NCBI GenBank assembly: GCA_003696955.1
Contig: RFGU01000087.1
Location: 1 to 59,651, forward strand
DNA length: 59,651 bases
Reading direction: 5' to 3'
Origin: Deltaproteobacteria bacterium
GTDB taxonomy: Bacteria; Myxococcota_A; Polyangia; Nannocystales; Nannocystaceae
The position numbers and the translations under genes are program-made. The first letter of the stretch is position 1. Every line of letters starts with the position of its first letter. The notes under the pieces are model-generated. The model searched no databases and had not been told where the DNA came from. It saw only the letters and a program-made list of their open reading frames with translations. Of this stretch, positions 47,690 to 54,969 are shown piece by piece.

Positions 47690-48635
47690 GGTGGCCGGCG
47701 AGTGTGGGGCGCGCAGGCAGGGCCATGTGATCCAACATGCGGGCGATCAACTGCTCGTAGGAGAGCCCTGCGGCCGCGGCGACCCGGGCTGCCACGCCGC
47801 GACGGTGGACCGGGGGTAGGGGCTCGACCTCGAGGATGCATTCATTCTGTCGCGGCGAACACAGCAGGTCGACGCGGGCGAGGCTCGCGTGGAGGTCGAG
47901 GGCGGCCACGGCCCGACGGGCGAGGGCGTAGATCCCATCGAGCACGACCTGGCCGAACTGCGGGGGGCACACCATCATGCTCGCCGGTTCGCCTGCGGCC
48001 CGGTGGACCTCCATGGCGCCGAGGACCTGCTCTCCGAGCAGGACGACCTGGACCTCGCGGCCCTCGATCCCCCGCTCGAGGAGGATGTCGTCCGACGTGG
48101 GCGCCCCGCGCCGTACGAGGTCCGCGACGGCGGCCTCGTCCCGCAACCATGCGACCTCGGTCCCATGGGCGCCGTGCCGTGGCTTGGCCACGCACGGCCA
48201 ACCGAGCATCGCCACGGCACGGGCGTTCGGTTCGCTATCGGACGAAAGAACCACCGTCGTGGGCACGGGAAGGCCGTGTTGCGCGAGGCACTTGCGCGCG
48301 GCGAGCTTGTCGAAGGCCCCGGCGATGGCGTTCGAGGCCGGGGCGCAGTAGGGGATCCCCAGGCGCTCGAGGACCTCGACCAGGCGCCCCGATCCCCCCG
48401 TGGGCCCGTGGGCCGCCACCATGCACAGGTCGACGGCCGGGATCTTCGGGTGGCGCACCAACTCGTCGGCCGTGGCCACCTCGAGGATCGCCGCCTCGTG
48501 ACCGAGCGCGCGAATGGCGCAAGCCATGTCTCGCGCGGATTCGACGTCCACGCGCCGCTCGACCGCGGCGGGATCGCCGTCGACCTGGGCTCGGACGGGG
48601 CGGCTCGTGAGGATTCCGACGCAAAGGGGGCGCAT
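47661..48635 (-). CDS. Divergent D-Ala-D-Ala-ligase-like ATP-grasp protein
   Basis: The 324-residue product follows the Ddl layout. AHGPTGGSGRLVEVLERLGIPY replaces the usual HGxxGEDG region, and YCAPASNAIAGAFDKLAARKCL is close to the Ddl YTGxxxxASAxxxDKxxxK. It also has WPCVAKPRHGAHGTEV and EGREVQVVLLG. The metal-binding EVNTxPG is EVEPLPPVH here, and the N-terminal Glu of the Ddl catalytic triad is not evident. It probably ligates amino acids or peptides with ATP, but D-Ala-D-Ala specificity is uncertain. It forms a two-gene unit with the GT51 fusion. Confidence 0.78.
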   Translation of the reverse strand: MRPLCVGILTSRPVRAQVDGDPAAVERRVDVESARDMACAIRALGHEAAILEVATADELVRHPKIPAVDLCMVAAHGPTGGSGRLVEVLERLGIPYCAPASNAIAGAFDKLAARKCLAQHGLPVPTTVVLSSDSEPNARAVAMLGWPCVAKPRHGAHGTEVAWLRDEAAVADLVRRGAPTSDDILLERGIEGREVQVVLLGEQVLGAMEVHRAAGEPASMMVCPPQFGQVVLDGIYALARRAVAALDLHASLARVDLLCSPRQNECILEVEPLPPVHRRGVAARVAAAAGLSYEQLIARMLDHMALPARPTLAGHREAPLATYA

Positions 48636-48743
48636 GACCGCCGCCTAGCAGGACTTGCCATCGCGCCCCAAATTTTCAGATACTCCCACGGTCCCGGCTG
48701 GCACGCGCCTCACCGCGCCGACCGGACGACAACACGAGCCCCC

Positions 48744-50201
48744 ATGACCTTTCTCGAGGCCGCCATCGCGGTCCTCCGCCGAGCCGACGGCGCGCTCCAC
48801 GTTCGGGAGATCGCCCAGCGGGCCGTGGCCGAGGACCTGCTCTCCCACGTCGGACGTGATCCGGAAGCCGCCATGCGCAGCTGCCTGACCTCTGCGGTGC
48901 GCAGCAAGAGCAGCCGCGACGGATATCGCATCGTCCGTGTCAAGCCGGGGTACTACACGGTCGAGGCCGACCCCGACGGTCCGCCTGCCGAGGCACCGGC
49001 GGCCGACGAAAGCAGCGCAGCGCCCGAGAAGGCCGAACCGGCAATCGGGGCGGAGGATGGTCGTGGGGAAGACGTGTCCGATGCGGCCGATTCGGCTGGA
49101 ACGCCGAACACCGAGGTTGGCACGAGGGTGGCGGATTCGACGCTTGCGTTCCGGGCACCGCCCGAGGCCGGCCTCGAGGGGGTCACGGACGTGGCCTTGG
49201 TGATGGCCAACGCGATGAGCCGTATCGTCGAGCGACGCCCGGAACTCAGAGAGGAATTCGAAGCCATGCAGAAAGCCATGTCGGCCCGCGGCGATGCCCG
49301 TCCGGCCCAGCGAACGATTACACCCGCTCGGGGGGCCAAGGTGGAGGTCCAGGTGACCGAGCGTGGCTCGTCGGGCCGTCGCCGCCGCCGTCGTCGCCGC
49401 AAGGGCAAGAAGGTGGACTGGACCGCAGCCTTTCCGGCGGCTGCGGCGCAAGAGGACGTGGAGGCCAAGCTGCTCGATGCGGTGGCCCAGGTGCTCGGCG
49501 ATGCCGAGGGACGGCACGTCCACATCCGCCAGATCGCCGAGTCCCTGTCCGCGCTCGGAATTCTCGACGGCGACATGTCCGAGATCGAGCGTGCCGCCAC
49601 GGCGGCCCTCTTGGCCGACATTCGCAAGCGCGGCGCCCTGTCCCGATTCGTGGCCCGCGGTGACGCGCGCTATCAGCTTCGCAGCGCTCGACTGCCGGCT
49701 CCGGCGGCGGAGGCGGAGGACGCGTTGCGTATGGCCCTCGTGCGGATGGAGCAGGAGATCGAGGCGCACCTGGCGGCCTGGCTCGGAACCCTGGGCGTTC
49801 GGGCCCTCGAGGCCGTCGTGCGCACGTATCTTTCGGCCGAGGGCTACGCCATGATCGCGACCTTGGCTCCCCACAAGGGCACGGGGCGCCTCGTGGTCGA
49901 GGATCCGGACCGGGATGGGGAGGACGCCCGGACCCTGGTGGTCGTCGTGCCGCGCAAGGTCGGCATCGATCCCCGGCTTTGGCAGGGGGAGGCCGAGAAG
50001 AACGAGTGTGCCCGGGTCCTGGTGGTCACGGGGGGGGCGTGGCCGGATTCCTTCGACCCGCCGACCGACGGTCGAGCGCTCGCCGCAGCGGATCTAGCGG
50101 CGTGGATGCGATCCTCGGGATTCGGGACGGAGACGGTGACGGTGCAGGTCACCCTGCTCGATCCGACGGTCGTCGAATCCATCGCCGGACTCGACTCGTG
50201 A
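48744..50201 (+). CDS. Double HARE-HTH protein with Mrr-like C-terminal domain
   Basis: The 485-residue product starts with a HARE-HTH domain at residues 1-72 (MTFLEAAIAVLRRADGALHV and REIAQRAVAEDLL, ending PGYYTVEAD). A second copy follows around 245-315 (LLDAVAQVLGDAEGRHVHIR, ending ARYQL). An acidic linker and a run of Arg/Lys (GRRRRRRRRKGKK) separate them. The last 150 residues resemble a restriction-endonuclease-like (Mrr) fold, LGVRALEAVVRTYLSAEGY, but the usual Asp and QxK residues are not clear, so nuclease activity is doubtful. HARE-HTH domains read DNA in chromatin and restriction contexts. It overlaps lipB by 4 nt. Confidence 0.82.
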   Translation: MTFLEAAIAVLRRADGALHVREIAQRAVAEDLLSHVGRDPEAAMRSCLTSAVRSKSSRDGYRIVRVKPGYYTVEADPDGPPAEAPAADESSAAPEKAEPAIGAEDGRGEDVSDAADSAGTPNTEVGTRVADSTLAFRAPPEAGLEGVTDVALVMANAMSRIVERRPELREEFEAMQKAMSARGDARPAQRTITPARGAKVEVQVTERGSSGRRRRRRRRKGKKVDWTAAFPAAAAQEDVEAKLLDAVAQVLGDAEGRHVHIRQIAESLSALGILDGDMSEIERAATAALLADIRKRGALSRFVARGDARYQLRSARLPAPAAEAEDALRMALVRMEQEIEAHLAAWLGTLGVRALEAVVRTYLSAEGYAMIATLAPHKGTGRLVVEDPDRDGEDARTLVVVVPRKVGIDPRLWQGEAEKNECARVLVVTGGAWPDSFDPPTDGRALAAADLAAWMRSSGFGTETVTVQVTLLDPTVVESIAGLDS

Positions 50202-50863
50202 GCGAACGGTCGGGGGATCGCCGCGTCATCCGGGCGGAGTTCCGCGGCCGCGAGCCGTTCGCCCCGTGCCTTGCGTACCAACTCGAGGTGCGCGAGCAGG
50301 TCGTCGCGAAGACGTCGCCCGGGACGTTGATTCTCGTCGAGCATCCTCCGGTGTTGACCCTCGGTCGCCGGGGCCGGCGGGAGGACATCCTGTGGCCGGA
50401 CGAGGCGCTCGCCCGTTTCGGGATCGAGGTGTGCACCTCGCCACGGGGGGGAGAGGTGACCCTCCACGCACCGGGACAACTGGTGGCCTATCCGGTCGTG
50501 CACGTCGGCCGTCGGATTCGGGGCCACATCGAAGATCTGGGGGAGGTCGCCGTTTCGCTGCTCTCCGAACTTGGGGTGGAGGATGCGGTGTTTCGCATGG
50601 ACCACCCCGGCGTGTGGGTGGGAGAACGCAAGATCGCATCCATCGGGATCCACGTGTCCCGCGGCGTGACCGTACAGGGCATCGCCATCAACCTCGACGT
50701 GGAGCGGCGGCTCTTCGGTGCTCTCGTGCCGTGCGGTACACCGGGCCTCGAGATGGTCAACGCGGTGGACCTCGGTGCTCCCCGCGTCGCCATGGACCAT
50801 GCGGCACGGCGATTCGCGTCCCTGTGGTCCGAGCGGACGGGCGTGGATCTCGCTTGGTCGTAG
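50198..50863 (+). CDS. lipB: Octanoyltransferase LipB
   Basis: LipB moves octanoyl groups from acyl-carrier protein to lipoyl domains, the first step of lipoate synthesis, in the cytoplasm. The 221-residue product has RGGEVTLHAPGQLVAYPV, the family RGGxxTxHxPGQ motif, ERKIASIGIHVSRGVTVQG with the catalytic Lys, and the nucleophile Cys179 in PCGTPGLEMVN. The start is GTG at 50198 in a GTGA overlap with the HARE-HTH gene; an in-frame extension upstream is open but not family-like. No lipA is present nearby. Confidence 0.95.
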   Translation: MSERSGDRRVIRAEFRGREPFAPCLAYQLEVREQVVAKTSPGTLILVEHPPVLTLGRRGRREDILWPDEALARFGIEVCTSPRGGEVTLHAPGQLVAYPVVHVGRRIRGHIEDLGEVAVSLLSELGVEDAVFRMDHPGVWVGERKIASIGIHVSRGVTVQGIAINLDVERRLFGALVPCGTPGLEMVNAVDLGAPRVAMDHAARRFASLWSERTGVDLAWS

Positions 50864-50971
50864 GGCGTCCGTCGGCTGCCCTCGAGCACATGGGTCGGCT
50901 CCGCGGGGGATGGGGGGCCGGAGAACGGAGTTTTTGGCAAGCCCGGGAAGACGCGGCATCGTGGGGGCGTC

Positions 50972-52147
50972 ATGCCGTACGCTCCCCCCGTGCTCGATCC
51001 CGCCGCGTGTTCGAACGAGACCGAGCCCGAAGTCGGGCTCGCTCGGGTGCTCGTCGCAGGCGGCGGTACCGGTGGACATCTCTTCCCCGCCCTCGCCGTT
51101 GCCGAGGAACTCTCGCGCGGCGGCACCGAACTGCGCTTCGTGGGAACCGCCCGCGGGATCGAGGCGCGCGCCGTTCCCGAGGCCGGCTATCCCCTCGACC
51201 TCTTGACCGTGCGGGGGATCAAGGGGCGGGGCCTTTCGGGCCTTGCGACGGGAATTTCACGGCTTCCGGTGGCGTTCTTCGAGAGCCTCTCCATCTTGCG
51301 CAGGTTCCGTCCGGACGTGGTGCTCGGTGTCGGCGGATACGCAAGCGGTCCGGTCGTCGCGACGGCGGTGCTCCTGCGCCTTCCCACCGTCGTCATGGAG
51401 CAGAACAGCGTGCCGGGCATCACCAACCGCATCCTCGGGCGGTTCGTCGACCGCGTGTGTGTGACCTATCCTCCGGGTCGTTATTTTCCGGCGTCGAAGG
51501 TCGTTCGCACGGGCAACCCGATTCGGTCGTCCATCGTGCAACGGATCCGCACCGCGGTGGAGGAATCCGTGTCGCGCCGCTCCGTCGGCCCCACGCTCCT
51601 CGTGCTCGGGGGCAGCCAGGGCGCTCGGCCGATCAACGATGCGATGATGCGCGCGGCCCCAGAGCTGTTGCGCCGAGTGCCCGGTCTTCGCATCGTCCAT
51701 CAGACGGGGCGCCGCGACGAGGACCGGGTGCGCCGCGGTTACGGGGATCTGGCGACGGCGGGCGGGCGCATCGAGATCGTCCCCTTCATCGAGGACATGG
51801 CCTCGGCGTACGCTTCGGCGGATTTGGTGCTGTCGCGGGCGGGGGCGACGACGTTGGCGGAGTTGGCCGTGGCGGGTCGGCCGGCGATCCTCGTGCCGTT
51901 TCCCCACGCGACCGACGACCACCAAACGAAGAATGCCGAGGCCTTCGTCGCGGCGGGCGGCGCGGTCCTGGTGCCCCAGCATCAGCTCTCCGGGCAGGCT
52001 TGGCTGGGGGAGATCGAGCGGATCGCGGTGGACCCGGACCGGCGGCGGGGCATGGCGAGGGCCATGCGCAGCCTCGCCCGCCCGGATGCGGCCCGGGAGG
52101 TCGTGCGCGTCCTGGGCGAAGTCGCCCGTCGCGGCCGCCCCTCGTGA
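50972..52147 (+). CDS. murG: MurG, lipid II-forming N-acetylglucosaminyltransferase
   Basis: MurG adds GlcNAc to lipid I at the inner face of the membrane. The 391-residue product has GGGTGGH at 30-36, EQNSVPGITNR, LVLGGSQGARPIN, SRAGATTLAELAVAGRPAIL and PFPHATDDHQTKNA, all MurG signatures. It has a 20-residue N-terminal extension. It is not in a division/cell-wall cluster, which is where murG usually lies. A CATCGT box ends 9 nt before the ATG. Confidence 0.96.
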   Translation: MPYAPPVLDPAACSNETEPEVGLARVLVAGGGTGGHLFPALAVAEELSRGGTELRFVGTARGIEARAVPEAGYPLDLLTVRGIKGRGLSGLATGISRLPVAFFESLSILRRFRPDVVLGVGGYASGPVVATAVLLRLPTVVMEQNSVPGITNRILGRFVDRVCVTYPPGRYFPASKVVRTGNPIRSSIVQRIRTAVEESVSRRSVGPTLLVLGGSQGARPINDAMMRAAPELLRRVPGLRIVHQTGRRDEDRVRRGYGDLATAGGRIEIVPFIEDMASAYASADLVLSRAGATTLAELAVAGRPAILVPFPHATDDHQTKNAEAFVAAGGAVLVPQHQLSGQAWLGEIERIAVDPDRRRGMARAMRSLARPDAAREVVRVLGEVARRGRPS

Positions 52148-52191
52148 CGTGGATTGACCCGATCGGGCCGCCGTGGGCCACGATGGAGGTG

Positions 52192-53400
52192 ATGCCTACG
52201 TCCAGCACTGCAAGCCCCCATGGATCCGATTCGCGCCTGCCGCGGGTGGCCGTCGGATGCGCGACCTTCGCCATCGCCCTCGCGTGCGGCGTGGACGAGC
52301 GCGTGGACAACCCCTTTGCGTCGGCCACGGCCACGTCGGGGGGGCAGGTGACGCAAGGTGGCAGCGCAACCGACGCATCGGGTGGTACGGCGGCCTCCGC
52401 GTCGGCGGGATCGGCCACGTCGAGCACCTCGAGCGGCGGCTCCGCGACGGACGGGTCGGCGTCGGACTCGGGGCCGAAGTTCGACGTCGGCGTACCGGAC
52501 GGGGGCCCCATGGGATGCGAGGGCGGGGATGGCCAGTGCGGCTGCAGCTTCGTCGACCTGCTCTTCGTCATCGACAACTCGGGGTCCATGGGCGGCTACC
52601 AGACGGCCCTGTCCCTCGCGTTTCCCCAGTTCGTCGACACCCTCGTCCAGGCCCTGCCGCCCGGCACGAACGTCCACGTCGGGGTCACGAGCACCGAGAT
52701 GGGCTATGCGTCGTCGGGTTCGACGTCGATCAGCAACGGGGTGTGCATGTTCACCGGCGACGGAGGCCAGTCGGAGGACGCCTTCTACATCACGCCGGAC
52801 GTCATGAACACGGGGCGTAACGGCGCCCAGGGACGGCTCTACAAGCCGGGGGGCAACGGCCCCGCGTACGCGGAGTTCGCCACCGACGCGCCGGCGGCCG
52901 AACTCGATCAGGCCAAGCAGTGGTTCTCCCAGGCGGCGCAGATCGGCGAGGGCGGCAGCAACATCGAGATGTCCACGGCGCCGGCCGGATGGGCCACCGA
53001 TCCGGCGAACGATGCGACCAACATGGGGTTCTTGCGGGACGAAGGGGCCGTGTTCGTCGTGTTCTTCATGCAGGACGAACCCGACCAGACGCCCCTTACG
53101 GTCAATGGGATGGATACCGGGCAGCTCATGCTGGACAAGATCGCGGCCGCAAAGGCCGGCTGCGGCGGGCTCTCGTGTGTCCTGGCGGGAGGATTCCTGA
53201 ACGACAACCAGTGCGGCGGTCGCCCCATCGACACCTTCCTCGCGGGGATCCCCACGCCGCCCACCGTGACCAACCTGCCTCCCGAAAATCTCGCGGAGAA
53301 CGACCCGCAGGCGGCGGCCAATCAAATGAACCAGTTGCTCGCGGACACGCTCGCCGACGTCATCGCCCAGAAGTGCGACGAGATCCCACCCGTGGGTTGA
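52192..53400 (+). CDS. Lipoprotein with von Willebrand A-like domain
   Basis: The 402-residue product has a signal ending in IALAC, then a long Ser/Thr/Gly/Ala linker and, near residue 120, VDLLFVIDNSGSMGGY, the metal-site motif of a vWA-like domain. Later cysteines are probably disulfide-bonded. It is a paralogue of the lipoprotein at 4596-6116. An ATG at 52183 would add three residues; 52192 is chosen because CACGAT lies 7 nt before it. Surface role is inferred. Confidence 0.82.
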   Translation: MPTSSTASPHGSDSRLPRVAVGCATFAIALACGVDERVDNPFASATATSGGQVTQGGSATDASGGTAASASAGSATSSTSSGGSATDGSASDSGPKFDVGVPDGGPMGCEGGDGQCGCSFVDLLFVIDNSGSMGGYQTALSLAFPQFVDTLVQALPPGTNVHVGVTSTEMGYASSGSTSISNGVCMFTGDGGQSEDAFYITPDVMNTGRNGAQGRLYKPGGNGPAYAEFATDAPAAELDQAKQWFSQAAQIGEGGSNIEMSTAPAGWATDPANDATNMGFLRDEGAVFVVFFMQDEPDQTPLTVNGMDTGQLMLDKIAAAKAGCGGLSCVLAGGFLNDNQCGGRPIDTFLAGIPTPPTVTNLPPENLAENDPQAAANQMNQLLADTLADVIAQKCDEIPPVG

Positions 53401-53439
53401 CGCGCCCCGGGTGGAACCTCGGCGGGGGGCCGTCGCCCG

Positions 53440-54879
53440 CTACGGCGCCGACATGGCCACGCGGATCTCGCCGAAGTTGGGCAGGGCGCAGGCGACGTCG
53501 TCGCGGCCGTCACCGTTGAGGTCACCGAGGGCGATCTGGGAGGGAATGTCGCCGAGGACGAGGCTGTGGACCATTTCGAACGTCGCAGCGCCCGCGTTGC
53601 GCAGGAACAAGAGTTCCTGGCTGTTGCTGGCAGCGACCAGGTCGAGCCGCCCGTCGCCGTCCACGTCGCCGGTCGAGACATCCACGAGCAGATCGGGCGT
53701 CTCGGCGTAGGCGACGCCGCCCACCGAACCGTCGGGTGCAAGTTCCAGGACCATGGCCTTGGGCTCGTTGGCGAAGAGCGACACCACGTCCGGAACCCCG
53801 TCGCCCGACACGTCCGCCACGGTGAAGCGTTCGCTGATCGGGATCTGCGAAAGGGTCGTCGAGGTGCCGGGAACGCCGCCCGGATCCATGTGGACCAGCT
53901 CGATGCCGGGTGGGGAAAGGGTGACGGCGATGAGATCGTCGCGTCCGTCGCCGTCCACGTCCGCGGCGTCGATGGCGCTCGGGGTGGTGGGTTGCCACAC
54001 CCAAACGTGCAGCACGTCGACGACGGCACCGCTGGGCAGGTTCGAATAGGTATAGGTGACGTTGGGGAAGTTGTCCGACGGTACGACGACGGCGGCATCG
54101 AGGACGTCGTCCTCGTCGAAGTGCCCGACGGCCTGGGCGAGGTTGCCGCCGTAGATGGCGTCGGTGCCCTTGGTGAAGGAGCCGGCGCCGTTGTTCTCCA
54201 GGTAGGCGATGTCCACGTAGTTGCCGGACTGGGCTTCGGCGAGCAGGTCGACGTCACCGTCCCCGTCCCCGTCCCGCGCGATCAGGCGAAGGGGCGTGGG
54301 CACGGTGACGAACTCCGCCTCGTCGGAGATCGCGCCGCCCTCGAACAAGGTCCGTAGGATCCGGCCGCTTGCGGGCATCGACGCCACCAGATCGGCGTCG
54401 CCGTCGGCGTCGAGGTCGGCGATCGCCACGCCGGCAGCGCTGCCCCCCACGTCGGGGGCCACGTCGAAGGCGTGGCAGACTTCCTTGGCCTGCCAGATGC
54501 CGTCGCCGCACCCGGGGGGAAGGGTGCAGTCGGGCTCGCATCCGTCGCCGTCGACGTCGTTGCCGTCGTCGCAGGCCTCGTCGCCTTCGACGATGCCGTT
54601 GCCGCAGACGGCGTTCTCGCCGGTGGTGGTCCCCGAACCGTCGGAGTCCGACGCGCCGGTGCCCGACGTGCCGTCGTCGCCCGCGGTCGAGCCGCCACCC
54701 GCCGTGGTCCCCTCGGCCCCCCCATCGTCGCCTCCCGTACCGCCCGAGAGGGTGTCCGCGCCGTCGGTGTCGGAAAGCGGGGAGAAGCCACCCATCTCGG
54801 CGTTCTGCATGCATCCAGCGAGGGCGAGGGAGAGCAGGGCAGAGACGTGGACGAGGTGTGAAATCGAACGGTAGAGCAT
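53440..54879 (-). CDS. Lipoprotein with one DUF4215 repeat and FG-GAP/VCBS-like propeller
   Basis: The 479-residue product starts with a lipoprotein signal (LLSLALAGC, Cys22) and a Gly/Ser/Thr/Asp linker. One CGNGIVEGDEACDDGN repeat follows at about 93-125. The rest is built of repeats such as AIADLDADGDADLVA, DGDGDGDVDLLAE, AADVDGDGRDDLIAV, GDVDGDGRLDLVA and GDLNGDGRDDVACA. These are the calcium-binding DxDGDGxxDL loops of FG-GAP/VCBS beta-propellers. Such proteins sit on the cell surface or are secreted. A GGAGG ribosome site lies 9 nt before the ATG. Function is unknown. Confidence 0.88.
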   Translation of the reverse strand: MLYRSISHLVHVSALLSLALAGCMQNAEMGGFSPLSDTDGADTLSGGTGGDDGGAEGTTAGGGSTAGDDGTSGTGASDSDGSGTTTGENAVCGNGIVEGDEACDDGNDVDGDGCEPDCTLPPGCGDGIWQAKEVCHAFDVAPDVGGSAAGVAIADLDADGDADLVASMPASGRILRTLFEGGAISDEAEFVTVPTPLRLIARDGDGDGDVDLLAEAQSGNYVDIAYLENNGAGSFTKGTDAIYGGNLAQAVGHFDEDDVLDAAVVVPSDNFPNVTYTYSNLPSGAVVDVLHVWVWQPTTPSAIDAADVDGDGRDDLIAVTLSPPGIELVHMDPGGVPGTSTTLSQIPISERFTVADVSGDGVPDVVSLFANEPKAMVLELAPDGSVGGVAYAETPDLLVDVSTGDVDGDGRLDLVAASNSQELLFLRNAGAATFEMVHSLVLGDIPSQIALGDLNGDGRDDVACALPNFGEIRVAMSAP

Positions 54880-54881
54880 GG

Positions 54882-54900
54882 TGGAACCTCCACCGTTCCA
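54882..54900 (-). promoter_or_regulatory. Inverted repeat around the ribosome site
   Basis: TGGAAC and GTTCCA (54882-54887 and 54895-54900) flank the GGTGGAG of the FG-GAP lipoprotein gene, so the ribosome site would lie in the loop of a 6-bp hairpin. A control role is possible but unproven. Confidence 0.25.
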
Positions 54901-54924
54901 TGTCGTCCGTCGCCGCCCGACGTT

Positions 54925-54939
54925 GCACGGGGCCCGTGC
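54925..54939. promoter_or_regulatory. 15-nt palindrome between two minus-strand genes
   Basis: GCACGGGGCCCGTGC is palindromic around a central G. It lies between the end of the GT-C-like gene and the start of the FG-GAP gene, so it could be an operator or a terminator. Confidence 0.3.
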
Positions 54940-54969
54940 GGATTCCGTGGCGTGCGCATGTGCCGCAAG

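Noticed and set aside
47889..48743. Upstream open extension of the HARE-HTH gene to 47889
   Set aside because: That stretch is antisense to the Ddl-like gene and has no HARE-like sequence; family similarity starts at the ATG at 48744.
50266..52191. Single 1,044-residue protein spanning lipB, murG and the vWA lipoprotein
   Set aside because: The first 640 codons are an off-frame shadow of lipB and murG. A clear lipoprotein signal begins after 52183.
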